From contig NC_135563.1 of NCBI RefSeq assembly GCF_964340395.1, positions 17,602,151-17,666,150 of the forward strand: a stretch of 64,000 nt of DNA. The letters are read 5' to 3'. Shown here piece after piece: positions 1-32,880 of this stretch. The notes under the pieces are model-generated. The model had not been told where the DNA came from. It made no database searches and saw only the letters and a list, made by a program, of their open reading frames with translations. Source of the DNA: Glandiceps talaboti. Its lineage: Eukaryota; Hemichordata; Enteropneusta; Spengelidae. The translations under genes were made by a program, and so were the position numbers. Within the stretch, counting starts at the first letter, position 1. Each line of letters begins with the position of its first letter.

Positions 1-100
1 CGAACTGTCCCCTTGCAGCTTTGCCCTGAAAGTCACCCTATTGCTCTATTGGATGAAAGATGAGGGTAGTCAATGAGATGTGATGTGTCACATGGCAGGG

Positions 101-235
101 TTGTCAGTGGCTAAGTGGTTAAACCACTTGCGTGTTACCACTGCAGTGGGGGTTCAAACCCATTCAGGTTTTGATTTGATTAAATTTACGACGCTGTAAG
201 TGAATGTGGTCAACCTCTGGTTTGCGAGAATGGGA
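101..235 (+). repeat. tRNA-derived SINE or tRNA pseudogene
   Basis: An A-box-like motif TGGCTAAGTGG (108-118) and a B-box-like motif GGTTCAAACCC (151-161) lie about 33 bases apart, the arrangement of an RNA polymerase III internal promoter in a tRNA. The region does not fold into an obvious intact tRNA, and tRNA-unrelated sequence runs into a GACA/GACT simple repeat. That head, body and simple-tail order is typical of tRNA-derived SINEs. A lone decayed tRNA is the alternative. Confidence 0.5.
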
Positions 236-312
236 CAGACAGGCAGGCTGACTGGCTGACAGACACACAGACAGACAGACTGACTGACTGACTGACAGAC
301 AGACAGACTGAT
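233..312. repeat. GACA/GACT microsatellite
   Basis: Impure tetranucleotide repeat of GACA, GACT and related units, directly after the SINE-like body and possibly its tail. Confidence 0.8.
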
Positions 313-315
313 TGA

Positions 316-2656
316 AACTGTCAAAGCATGTGCATTAAAACAAAAAGCTCCCGAACCATAAGACAGAATAAGACATTTATTAAAGAAAAGATATAAAACA
401 TTAAAACAAAAGGTGAATATAGCTATACATAAAAGTCAAATCGAATAAAAAATTTGTGTGGAGTTCAAAATTGAGAATGCAAATCACTTTGAAATTGTAC
501 ATATCATATTCACCAAATATTTGCTAAGTATTCAACAAAAATTGAAAAACAAATATGTATTCAATAGCAGAGTCAAATAATAGAGAGAAAAGGGCAAAAA
601 AAATACAGTAATTCGGCAAATCTACAAGGAGCTGTGCTGTCAAAGATTTAGTTAATGGTTCAAACCTTCCAGTAACAACCACAACTCCAAAAGTCTTCAT
701 TTTTGCTGCAGTATCTTAAAGCTACACTAGCTGTAACTGGAAGTTTTTTGAAAATGTTTTGTTAAATACAATAACTAACTCATAATATCGTACATCCTGA
801 ACAGTATTGAATCACCTGTGGGTAAACATAGTGGTGTAGCTGCATACATGAAATGGTACAATAATCAAATAATTTATTTTGGGGTCCGTACCCAAAAATC
901 AGCACCCTCAACAGTGATCATGACCTCAACTAATTACTGTAATATTCATGGATAAAATTGATCCACTCTGAATAAAAATGTATAATGTCTACTTATTGGC
1001 ATTTTAACAATTTTCAGTGAATATTTTTTCGTTGTCTGATAGAAAATGATATTAGTTATAAACTAGTGTTTTTAACGGGAGACACATTCAAAATCAAAAC
1101 TCTCGCTCAAGATTTCAACTTGTCACAACACCACCTACAGATAATATTGACCATTTATTAACAGACACAAATTCTCTTTATAAGCAATTACCCAAATTTT
1201 AGTTAACATTTCTTTGCCAATGGTTACTTGATAAAAAGAAAGTGACAGGTGAGGCTAGCTTCTAGTGCTTGTTTAAATAAAACAGAATCAGAGAGTCTAT
1301 TTTTAAATCAATCTATGAAGAATTTGATTTGAAAAAGATCGCCTTTGAAAAGTGTATATCTGGAAGGAACGGGTTGCAAGGTCAGAGATGATGTCACTAA
1401 TAATACTGACCAATAGTGCTCCATGGATTTTAATAGTTCGGTTGAGTTGAACCTTGAGTGAGTTTGTCATAAACAGTTCCCTTGTGTTTGTAAAAAAAAC
1501 GTAAATGATCTTGGAAACGTTGCCATGTTTATTTAGAATTAAATTTCCATATTTTTCTATATATTTTAAAGAACATACATGAAAAACAAGACAAAACTGC
1601 CTGGATTTTGGCGGGAAATTTCTCTTTTGTCTGCAAAATGTAATATTCATTATCTGGTTGCTCTCTTTTTGGCCTGCTGACGTTATAGTTATGAACATGT
1701 AGACACGATTTGCATAACACACAAATGATAATGATTGGCTACATGTAGACACGATTTGCATAACACACAAATGATAATGATTGGCTATGACATTATACAT
1801 CATACAAGATCATAATTTACTGTAAATTATTTTATTTCGCATGAGCCTGAAAATGCCTCCCACCTCTGTCACTCATAACTCAATATTGCAAGTGAGGATA
1901 AAACAACGCATTCTCGATCACAAAAATACTCTCTGAGTAATTTGAGTTACTATATGTATTCTAAAATTTCAACTAATAACAGAACGAGTGATGTGTATAA
2001 ATTTCACAATGTAATTTCAAACACTTTGTTACTTCACGTAACAACGTAAGTTTATTACAATATATTCTATACTGGTTTGAGCACATATCTTACAGCCCGT
2101 TTCAAGTTACTGTTCAACTGCGCAGAAACCAATAAGAAACTGCACATGCCACACTTTTGAAGATAACAAGATTGAATGAATGTTTCTTGCTACATTTTGT
2201 CCAAATGAAATGAACTAACCTGCCAGACATTAAGACATCAAAATGGTGACATCAAAACATCGGCGCCCACGTGTCTACATCAAGTTGCAATACATTTAAA
2301 TAGTTTCTTCCATAATAGGCAAAATGTAGCAAGAAATTGCTATCATGTATCAAACACATATGGTGGGTGATAACTTGAAATGTGCTGTATTAAATACACA
2401 TGGTAGGACTATGCGATATTGTGTGATTGCAATATAAATCAATTGAAATCTATCTAAAATATTACATATAACTTATAATGAAATAAATGTCATTCTTTAT
2501 CAAATATTTACTGAGGGTAGTTTGGGGTATTTCAGTATAAAAAAGCACCATATACCTAGATATCTAGTTTCACAATTAAAAAAAATGTGTAAATTTAATA
2601 ATTCTTGGCTCCTTACTGGTCCTCGAAACTTTCTTGTATCTTGTCACTGTCATGGA
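316..2656 (-). other. 3' flank of the LOXL gene, no coding signal
   Basis: AT-rich sequence downstream of the LOXL stop codon. Part of it must be 3' UTR. Minus-strand AATAAA signals occur, for example complementary to 376-381 and 873-878, but the sequence does not show which is used. The short open frames here have no splice logic or recognisable motif. It contains a 46-bp tandem duplication (1695-1786). Confidence 0.45.
1695..1786. repeat. 46-bp perfect tandem duplication
   Basis: The segment beginning ACATGTAGACACG at 1695 is repeated directly at 1741 with no visible difference, so the duplication is recent. Confidence 0.9.
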
Positions 2657-22304
<19,648 letters not shown>

Positions 22305-25300
22305 TTTAGAAATAATCTTGGAAGCGGTTCACCAGCTGCAATATATAGTAAGTGTCTCCACCGATGGCAGGCTTTGAAAAAAACAGACACGATGTGAATA
22401 AAGGTATGTTCACTGGATGTTAATAACCATTCATTTCGCCCACTCACTCAATCAATTATAGTAACATAGGTACACGTGTACGATTCGCCCAATACATAAC
22501 CTCCTTTACAGTACTAGTATAACCCCCGGGAGCTACCCAATCTAACGTTATGTGTCGTTCTTATCGATCACGATCGTCGACAGCATACACCGTTGTTTGC
22601 ATATCTTACTTAAGAAGGACAACTTCAAATTTTAATGACTTGACTGAAAAAAAACAACGAGGGATAATTTTGCTCAGTCAATTGTTTTGGTATTCGAGGT
22701 CAGTGACTTTACATTATACGACTGTGATTCGTCTCAATTGAAATCTAGTAACTGTCTGTGCAACAATTGTCATTGAAATCCTTGCCTCTGAATGACGAGA
22801 ATTTATGCATTTTAGACGATCACGTTTTTGGAATGAGTGTGACACGTAATTAAATTCACCGACGTATGGTCTATATGACTTGTTTGTTTTACCAGTCTTA
22901 CTTGTCTGTCGATCGACTGTCTCGGGTTTGTAAAAAAAATATTCCATCAAAGCACTTGCAAACCCTGTAGTTCATCGTCAATTTGTGATAAATTCTAGAA
23001 AATATATTGACAATTTTACGAAGCTTATCAATAGCTTATCAACGTGATAAGTTTGGACAGGTGTATGTAGTATTGTTACAGTATTACTAAGTCATATTTA
23101 CCTACTTTAACTTAGCACATGTAGTTCAAATCCTGTTCTGTTTACACTTTGTATCAATATAATTGGCGGTTACCTAATACTAGTAATTCCCAGAACTAAA
23201 GTACGTTGAAGAAAATACCAATATGCATAAACCAATAACGGTCAAGAAGTTATATTTCATAAATAAGAGCAAAAAAGATGAACTTCCCGACTTCTAAACT
23301 CTTTCGTCACCATCTTGATGGAAAAAATAAAAAGTTCAAAGTTCGTCAATTCCTGCCGCGTTAGGAATGTGACTCCAAATCTATCTCAAGGCACACACAC
23401 ATACACATCGTATTGGACTCGAGCCAATGTCCTTTTCGCATCGTGAGGTCAGTTCTACAGAAATTCGATTTAAAAATACTACATATATATGAGTTATAAT
23501 ACATTTGTTTAAAGTCTGCTGTTAAAAATCAAAGGGTTTGCGTAAGTTTGAATATTGGAACGTACCTTGATAATGAGTTACGTTGAAGATGGCAATGGCT
23601 GCCGTTTCACCGTTGACAGAGGAGTGAGGGTGAGGAGATGTGTTAACGCAATCTTAAATGTAGTAGACCCCGCCGGCTACGTGGCATTCAGAGAACAGTG
23701 CCGACCAATTTCTATTAATTGCTTTTTCTTCAACCTTTGAATGGCGGTAACAAATTGGGCCCATTTATACGTAGCACATCAAGTGTGCAAGAAAATACAA
23801 TAATTGAGCCCAGCGAGGTGTAGAACTGGAGAAAGCATATGTCAAAAGAAAACCATTCCTACCAACTTACTCGTTGAAGTCGACGTATATCCAGGCTTGG
23901 GTTACGTCTAAACAATGGACCTTTCTAGGGAGTAATTCAACGGAAAATACTTGATATTAAGTTGACAGTGCGTGTTATGCGGACAATTTCATCAGCGTTC
24001 TACTCACTCACCAACTTCTACATATATCATGCAATCTATCCGGAGGCTTTTCCGTTACGGATACCAGTCTTCGACCTTTGAGTTGCAAAATAGCTGGGTC
24101 GTTACATTCTATCCATGCCCCAGTTTCCGATCTGGAGGTTCCCGACAAATTTGCACGTAGTCAGTATCTGTTGCAGATGAGATCCCTATGTCTTATGAAT
24201 GCGTGGGACGAATAAGATTTTTAATTCATTGTAAATTTGATATAATAAAACGAGTTACAGAAATATCTGAGATTTTTAGCATACAGGAGTTAATTCAACA
24301 ATTTAATATGTCATAGGACCCTTTGTTTCCGCCAAATATCTTTCAGGGAGCATTGGATTTCGAAGCTCGGAGCATTAACTCCAATTTCAAGGTTGCAAAC
24401 GTTTCCCACAGTAACGGTATTTGCCCTGTTGCAAATTCGACCAACTCCCGCTGCTTATGTAAGGGTGAGGCTGCGGGGACTACTTTCTATGAGATACAAG
24501 GCAGACACATTCTAAACTAGTTTAAAAGCAAAAGATCAGCTGGTGACAAGGAGAAATATCCAGACAAATAGCTGGGAAGAGCGGGAGAGAAGTGCTAATA
24601 CCAGGAAAGGTAACAGACGCGAGACATAAAAAAATAACGCGTTGGCGATTTAAAGTCTTGGCATTTAAATACCACAGTGTGTAAAAAACACACACAAAAA
24701 ACTACAAAACGACATTTTGTTTCTCTAAAGCAAATTTGGGAGATGACCACGAATAATGTGTTCTGCCAACACTTTACACGAAATAAAGAAAAACTTATGA
24801 TATAACAAACTAATCACAAATAGCTCATAACAAGTGGTTTATTTTCTTGGACTTTTTCGTGCAACCACACGGCAATCTCATACACTCCCAAAACTGTACA
24901 CATTGGTAACAACCGTATTACTGCTTAACAGGCCTAGATCACATCTAGTTTTACGATAAGTTCTTTACAATGTACAACAACGATGGAATGACAGAAGAAA
25001 GGAAGGAACGAGTAATAAATAAATAAACAAAAGAAACAAACATAAATAAATAAATACTAGTAAAGCAACAACTTAAAATTTAGATTTGCGAAATTTTTCA
25101 TAAAGCGACTAGAATATTAAAACATACTTCAAAGTTGTTTTGTTTTTTTTGAAAAATGATATGAATCAAATAACATTGTTCAGATATCACGTTGCCTTCT
25201 CGTGTCCACCGTAATGAATAATAGCGAGACTCAAAAGAAAACTTTGGAAAGATATGCTACGATGATAACAAGAGGATAAAAAGCGACAAGAACTAAAATA

Positions 25301-26012
25301 TTGCATTGTGCTGACTATACTAATGCCATTTCCAGAAGTTCATTTTTACGTAGTGTTTTACCCTCTTACAATTGTAATATCACATTACATCTGCAACACA
25401 ATCCTTCGAAGTCACGAGAATGTTAAAACTCTGACCCTTTGCACTTAGAGTAAATCTCGTGTCAACTTCTTGACCTACGCTCAATAGTCAACATGTATAA
25501 TTTACTTTTTCACATAGTATGTCTATTACAAACGCAGTCCTGTCGGTAGAACGCCTCGGATGAAGTTAGCCCTCTGGAAAGAACTTTGTTGTTGACTGAG
25601 TCCTTTGACAAATTGGAAACGCATGGCAAGGAGATTATCACACACAAGAATACGGTGAAATTAACAAAACAAACTCCAGAAAACCTAACAGTGCTATACA
25701 AGTATAGTGTTGCTTAGCACGCGATTTTTAGGATGAGTGCTTGCTTTGACGAGTCTGTGTTTTTGCAAGGATTAAAACGACTAAAAGCTACTTTGTAGGA
25801 TTTGTGTTGTTTTAGATTGACTACTCCTAGTTTCTATAGGATAAAGTCATTTTTTAAAAACAACGTTTGTTTGTTTGAATGGTTTGTATGCATTACGATG
25901 GCTTTTAGTCTCAAGTTTAGATACTTTGGACATGAAGACATAAAATGCTTATCTAGGTACAATAACACCCAGCGCAAGACAGACATGAACCTTGAATACG
26001 ACGATGTCCTTT

Positions 26013-26840
26013 CATGCAGGTGGTAACTAGTATTGTCAAAGATATATAAAACCAGACATGTGTTCAATTCTCCCATCAATCTTAAAACGTGGATTGCACT
26101 AGACAGGGGAAGGAATGTAGACAACAATATTCGAATTAAAAGGTCCTTCAAGTCTCATGTGAAAATAATTGGTATGATTCCACCTTCAGGAAATTGCGGA
26201 CGAACCCACCCACGCGGTGTGCTATAAACAGTGCTGAGGTGCAACATTCTTTGTATCCACCTATAGTTTGTACTAAACACACCGCAGGCAGCTTTACTGT
26301 AATGGCTGTTTGTATACTATGCATCCTACTATGTTTAATAATACCGTGGATTATAAACAGACCAAAAGAACCTTCACAGTTTCAGTGAAATGACGGGTAA
26401 ATATATTAAGAGTGATAAAGACCCTGAGACAGTCCGTAACCGAGGTCCCTTTTTATGTTTCGGGGGTACAAATTGAGTTATACGTTTTTTGGTATACCTT
26501 TTGTTGGATAATTGTATTCGGTTGTATTCTACTTACTGAGTCAATTGCTATTGGCAGAACTCAAAACTGTTATTGAGGATTTTTACATAAACAGTTCGAT
26601 GACGTATTTTATTCTACGTGTACAAAAATATCCAGTTACCATTACCATGCTATCCAGTATGCTAACAACTTAGAATACAATTTCAGTGCAATGGAAAATA
26701 TGCATTGGCATTAATATAAAACTAGTTTAGTAGAGTTTGATTTACAGTTTTATATAGGTGGGTCAAATAGCCTACACATTCAACTAGTGCTTGGTTCTTT
26801 TATGCAGGTGGTAACTAGTATTGTCAAAGGTAAAATATGG
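26013..26840. repeat. Direct repeat pair
   Basis: ATGCAGGTGGTAACTAGTAT followed by TGTCAAAG occurs at about 26015 and again at about 26803, about 790 bp apart. Confidence 0.65.
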
Positions 26841-27630
26841 TTTTATATAAGTGGGCCAACTAACCTACAAAAACTCAACTCGTGCTAATACTTCAAAATT
26901 AGAATACAACATACACCGACGTAAACCGACGTAAACCGACGTAAACGCAGCGTGTTTGAGATAGTTGGGACCGCAATAATGAAATGGCTACGTACCTCAT
27001 CGAGAGTTTTTAAATTTCTATAAATCTGTATAAGTTTACGCGGTGAGAGTTCTACCAGTTTCTAGAAAAAAAAAAGTCGATATGTTTTAGTTATTGGAAT
27101 AATATAAAGATATGATGGAATAAAAATAACCATCAACATGGCCAAGAACTATGAAGTTGTAGAACGTGTCCCTTTAATGAATTATATTTGACACTGCAAT
27201 TTCCTATTAAAACACGAGTTGCGCCTCTTGATGTGGTGTTATGATAAAATACAGTAGCTCTACAGAATGCAACGAAGGCACACTACACGTGTATTCAGTC
27301 AACGCGTAAAATAGTTTCAACGATCTTTAATCCTTTAGCGCTCGTCTGGATAGTTCACCTCAAATATCTCAAATGTCACGATGTTCACGAGTTCTTGCTT
27401 TTATGGCTCGAATTTATCGACTGACTGAGACAACATTTTGAGCAATAAACTTGAAAATTCAACGCAACAGCAGTGTAAGTGATCTATCATAATTTTGTAA
27501 CGATCTCACACAATATTATATATTTATTCAACAAGTCTTTAACTTTGTGGATTCAACAATTTGTACCAGTTTTTATTTGACTGACATCTGTTCTGCCGAT
27601 CTTGTTGTTTTACTGAAATTAACTAACTAT

Positions 27631-27700
27631 TGTAACTAACTAACTAACTAACTAACTAACAAACTAACAAACAAACTAACTAACAAACTAACTAACTAAC

Positions 27701-27746
<46 letters not shown>

Positions 27747-27749
27747 ACC

Positions 27750-27808
<59 letters not shown>

Positions 27809-27822
27809 CAACTAACTAACTA
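27631..27822. repeat. TAAC/ACTA microsatellite
   Basis: About 190 bp of ACTA units with CAAA and CCAA variants. Confidence 0.96.
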
Positions 27823-28319
27823 ATTCCTCATGTATTTGAAATAATAACTTTATTACTACAATCATATAAACGCAAACAGTTTATAATGTAAATTTATAGC
27901 AGATATCTTGGAAACTGTTCAAATCAAGAGTAAGTTTGGCCTGCCACTCTTGCTTAAAGTTGTTGAAATGCTACTTCAAGGGTTCTTATTTCCATACATG
28001 TCTTCAGCAATCACTTTGTCAGAGGAAGGGTTCACGACTGAAATATCAGCTTTTCCAAATTCTCCAATTGCGCCGAGAACACCTTATCTGATACACTTTG
28101 CAGTTTTGAAAGATATTTATTTGATGTTTTGACGTTATGCATAAGTTTTATGACTATAGAAATAAGAATTTACTAAAATATTCACATTTTATCATTTATG
28201 GTTTCTGAAATTACTAGTATTGTAGTACCAGTCCGCTCCCATATATACATCGAGGAGAATAAAGGGAGAACTTACTAGTATACCTCCATGATGTATGTAA
28301 ATGCTATACAAATGACTAA

Positions 28320-28535
28320 GTAATTCCTGGTATGGGCCCAGTCCCTGGGTCAGTAGTTCAGGAATGAATCCTGGTACGTTGCCAGACCAGGGAAACCACC
28401 GGTATGTAGGAGTAGCATATTTACATATATGGAAATTTAAGTATTATAACAATCCCTGGGATAGCAGTTCATGGAGGAATCCTGGTATTTTGCCAGCAGT
28501 AAGAAACCACAGGTATGCAGGAATACCATACTAAT
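28320..28535. repeat. Diverged tandem duplication, ~120-bp unit
   Basis: CAGTCCCTGGGTCAGTAGTTCA, AATCCTGGTACGTTGCCAG and AAACCACCGGTATG recur as slightly altered copies about 120 bp later. Confidence 0.75.
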
Positions 28536-29569
28536 TTCACGCTTGCCTTCGGTGTTTCATGTTGATTATTTGCACACAATGCTCAAGTTCAGACAGAAAT
28601 TCCACCCCTTACTTATAATGGGACTTGTGGTTGGTTTGTTAAAGTATTATGAAAGAGAAGAATTATCATAGTCTTTAGGGGCCTCATTACGAAGCGGGAA
28701 ATGATGATTTAAAAGTTTAAATTTGACTTTAACAATAGACATTGGAATAACATTTACATATAACATGGGAAAAATACACGTTAATTAGATTTACGTATTG
28801 GGTTGATTAGTAGATGGATGGCAGCAACGCAAAATGTAATGTATTGTACAGTTGTTGTCGCTATGTATAAGTTGTCTACTAAGTATGCATTTTAATTTAC
28901 TTCTCTTTTAGGGTGCAATATGGGAATTCATTCTATTATCACATGCCAGGGTATGATATTCATATTCCACCTTGGCTGCGAAAAAAGCAAGACACTCAGT
29001 ACCTTTGCCACAAAGAGGTGTATCTTGGACGATGCGTAATTCGGACTAAGTCCACATTTTTTACTGTTTATTGTGAATGGTTACACGTTATTTAGTTTAC
29101 TTGGAAAGTACTCCAATTGTCACACTCACTAAAACATTGTCATAATGATACGATTTTAAATGTTGTAAATACGTGTCATGGAATCATACAACGATTTACT
29201 GTCTAGTGTCAGTGGGCAGTTTCTAAAGCTAATGGTGTTTTAATACAATAACTTAGTAACCATGTTAGCATGTAAGAAGAACAAACCAAAAATGAAGAGA
29301 ATGTTGGGACAAATGATGAAGAAAAAAGAGAAAAATTGCCCATTTTGTTGGTTCTTCTGTCGCCCCTTTTTCAGAGAAATCACATGGTTACGTTAGACCA
29401 TAGACAGTGTCTATGATTAGACCATTCTCACAAACCAGAACCGTTATTCCTTCCGCGAAACTGCGAAATAACGAAATTGGTGGGGCGTCTTGTTGGAAGG
29501 TGTCGTAATAAACGAGGCTGTGGTTTACGACGATGCTATAATACTAGTATGGTAGCAATGCTCTATCGT

Positions 29570-29895
29570 TATGGTACTCCTCCCACGTCCTTTGCACATT
29601 TGTAATTGCCAATATGGCAAGATAAGTAACACATCAAGTTTAACAGTATATCATCTTTCAATCATGACTCAACTCCAGGGTACATTTTTAGCCACACACC
29701 GTACCCGTTCGCATTCTACGTTGTACAAACAAGAATCTGCTTACAACAACAAATTACAGACACATCAACTATGGAGGTCGTTCATTCTCGCACGTTGCTC
29801 CTAAACTGTGGATACCCTTGCCAACTGACACCCATCAAGCCTCTAGCCTGTATTTTTTCAAACGCATTTGTTCACCGAAACTTACAGTGCTATAA
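29570..29895 (+). pseudogene. Decayed 3' end of a non-LTR retrotransposon (LINE) ORF2
   Basis: The frame at 29728-29895 reads YGGRSFSHVAPKLWIPLP, then ASSLYFFKRICSPKLTVL and a stop. This is the typical C-terminal end of LINE reverse-transcriptase proteins (R-AF/SF-x-APKLWN-LP-x-I-x-x-A-x-SL-x-x-FK-x-x-LK). The upstream part (29570-29727) continues in another frame, so the copy is frameshifted and only the last stretch remains. Which LINE clade it belongs to cannot be told from so little. Confidence 0.65.
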
Positions 29896-30036
29896 CTATT
29901 TAGCGCTACTGAACGGATTATTGCTCTCAAGATATAAATCTGATTGATCAAATGATCGATGGATTGATTGATCGATCAATTGAATGAACGAACGAACGAA
30001 CGAACGAACGAATGAATGAATGAATGTGTTATTATG

Positions 30037-30125
<89 letters not shown>

Positions 30126-30271
30126 GTCAGTGGTAAGATTTGTCCGTAGTACAGTGCTCGATACGTCTGCACACAGAGCGGAGTATATGTTGAGGGTAGA
30201 AGAAAATCAAGTCGGGTTTTTCGTCTCTACAAGCCTGTTTCGTGAGTAAATCACTCGTCAGGAGATGTTGA

Positions 30272-30360
<89 letters not shown>
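30037..30360. repeat. Pair of AT arrays flanking a 155-bp segment
   Basis: AT runs at 30037-30121 and about 30277-30359 enclose a unique segment with an open frame that has no splice or homology support. Confidence 0.93.
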
Positions 30361-30362
<2 letters not shown>

Positions 30363-30810
30363 TGAACCTCTAGAGTGAATTAAATTATGAATATCCTCGG
30401 CACGGACAATGTCTGGTGTCTATATGTTAGGTCAGGGCCTCATGTCCGAAGTTGACGGACACTTGAGTTCAAGTCATCAGCTCTATTTTGATCAGAAATA
30501 CGATGACAAATATACAAAATATTCCTCAGTAGATCGTTCGCACTTTTGAAATTCCTGGGTAATTTATGTTACGGGTTATTTCTGGTATTTCATTACCAGA
30601 AATAAGGCATGTATGAGTAATACTAGTAGTTGAGAGGGCAATTCACCCTTGGTATCAGTTTGAGCCCCGTGGGTTTCAACTCTCCTGAGGTCAAAGCTGG
30701 GGTTAAAACACTTTGCTAGGATCTTGATCTCCACATATCGTCGTAAATCACTGTCCTTTTTACGGCAACGGTAACACCACCACACGTGACGTACGCTCCC
30801 TTCAATGCAA

Positions 30811-30845
30811 CATAGACCTCCATCCACGTGGGTGGAGGGTCTATG
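30811..30845. repeat. CATAGACC foldback element
   Basis: An imperfect palindrome: CATAGACCTCCATCCACG against GTGGGTGGAGGGTCTATG, able to form a near-complete hairpin. Confidence 0.75.
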
Positions 30846-31057
30846 ATTGCAAACAATGCCTCCTCATTTTCGTTGCGTCAGCAAAAATATAGGCTTTGAC
30901 TTGCAACGAGAATAAAAGATACATATATCTTTGCTCTCTGCGGATAAATAAGGTTCACCTTTTTCTTGTAAATCTGAAATGTGTCATCTTTAATAATTTA
31001 AAAAATATATATGTATTAAAATATCAAACTTTGCAAAATAGTATGCTTAATCTACTG

Positions 31058-31060
<3 letters not shown>

Positions 31061-31098
<38 letters not shown>

Positions 31099-31110
31099 AA
31101 CAATAACAAC
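31061..31110. repeat. CAA trinucleotide repeat
   Basis: About 14 CAA units, ending in CAATAA variants. Confidence 0.95.
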
Positions 31111-31169
31111 ACATGTTCACAATTAATTTGACATGTCATAGTCGTTGAAATATGTATAGGCAAGTAGTG

Positions 31170-31300
31170 ACCTAGTCCGGAGTAAGTCGGGACTCGATGC
31201 TGACTGTGTCCCTCTCTTTCTCCGTCTATTGAAAGACATTGTCGGTATCGTGTCCATACTCTGTCTGCAAGCAGAACTAGTAGTGGCCAAACCTTGTGTC
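31170..31300. repeat. Two-copy dispersed repeat (partner near 3.4 kb)
   Basis: See the copy at 3330-3445: the same ordered blocks, diverged. Confidence 0.45.
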
Positions 31301-32525
31301 ACTCAATATCCCACTACTTGGCAATTTGTATAATTACAAACAAGTGTCCATGCTATTGCAAACGGACATCAATACAGGTAATAAATAACCACAATTAACG
31401 ATCAATATATTGAGGTAATTTTACTTATCAGAAATACTGAACTGTTTTATGGGAAGCCGTTCAAAGGCATGAATGTATATTGAAAAAACCCTCACAGATT
31501 TTCCGTTATTATTTCATTGTATCATAGTTTTTCAGATATATATTTTTATATCATTTCAAAAATCCCTTCTGAATTTCATGGTTTTATTTGAGCCATGGGC
31601 ACGTGTTGCTATTGGCAATACAAAGTAACTGACATTTTGCAACCATTATGTAATAAGTCGTTTTCACACTTGCAAACAACCGTAATTTTGCCCCCCTTTT
31701 TTTACCTTTGTGAAGAAATCGACTTGGTTAAGTATACTGCCATCTACAGGCGACCTTATATTTATCTTCGTCTTTCTAGGCTCGGAGTCATGTTACAGTA
31801 CTTTAGAACCAGTTGATATTATTATTTAATTGGGACGATATTTTTAAAAGTGTATAGCGTCAGATTATCAAAATAACAGTCAAAGCTATTGATGTAGAAG
31901 AAATTCTTGAATGCAGAATGAAATCGAAGTTGATTAATTTTCAATCTCAATGAATAACTTTCCCATCGCAATATTGTGCCTTCCTTTATTCGCCTGCACG
32001 GTAACAGAGTATGAACGCTTCATATTTATTGAAAAGGTGACGGTTTGAACTGTTTATAAGCTTCCAATTTAGGATTATATGTATCTGGAATTTGGTGCCC
32101 TTACGGACATTATATTTGTTGTTGTCTAAAACTACGCCCCCCCCCCCCCCCAACTTCCATGATGAAACACTACGTTCTATATACACATTACAAACACAAC
32201 TGTGTTCTTTTGGGTGTAAATGTAGTGATAACCTTATCATGAGAACGCGCCTAAGCCCATTTGAGACTACTAGTGACAGGACACGATTTGAGACTTCAAA
32301 AAAATCCCCATTAGTGTCCGTCCATTGTTTACATCTGTGTATCTACAATGCGGCTAGTTTAGTAGCGCGCGTTGCTTTCTCGATCTCGTATCTTGGATAC
32401 GGAAGCACAAATCCCTTGCATACATTAAAAATGGCCGCTCACAGATGAAGTGAAAGTCCTGCAGTGGTGAAGCAGTGTTGTCCTGTTCGCGATCTTTTTA
32501 ATAAGATACACATTTTCTTACAACA

Positions 32526-32880
32526 ATGCCAGTAGATTTTGGAGCAGACGCTCAATGCGTAGGAGGGGGTGTTAATCAACAGAGTGACGAAACCGCTGAA
32601 GAACTGTACAGTCTGGCTAGTTTGAAAGGTGGTGGGTTGTTGGTCGATCTTATGCGAACTGCATTGCGAGACAATAATCACGAAGAGATTGACGCCGCAA
32701 TCAAGCGAGAAGTGCCGAAGTATTTGTACAATGAGGGTAAAGAAACGGAAAGAATACCAATAACGACCCTAATAAGCCGAAGGAACGATGAACGACAGAA
32801 AAACAAGGTCAAAAACACGAAGAAGTCACACATATTGCGAAGTAATTCAGTGTCGTTGCACACCTTAACGGAACACCACG
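32526..32880 (+). CDS. TRPV exon 1: start and N-terminal region
   Basis: The ATG at 32526 follows an in-frame TAA at 32502-32504, so it is the first possible Met. [18 protein letters not shown] and KYLYNEGK recall the N-end of invertebrate TRPVs. Donor GTGAGT, phase 1. A short upstream reading frame (M-A-A-H-R-stop at 32431) may sit in the leader. Confidence 0.9.

Larger units (their letters stand above)
22305..32525. other. Intergenic region between divergent LOXL and TRPV genes
   Basis: Apart from the LINE remnant near 29.8 kb I see no coding exon. The open frames are short, lack splice context and match nothing I know. The region holds TAAC, AT and CAA arrays and a few local duplications. 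The promoters of both genes should lie at its two ends, but no clear TATA or initiator can be assigned. Confidence 0.6.

Noticed and set aside
23541-23600. Possible 5' UTR exon of LOXL with donor GTACGT on the minus strand
   Set aside because: Only a short motif with a donor; exon 1 already has its own upstream stop and no acceptor that clearly demands a separate leader exon.
24323-24520. 65-codon plus-strand frame
   Set aside because: No homology recognised and no plausible donor or promoter; typical of chance frames in this region.
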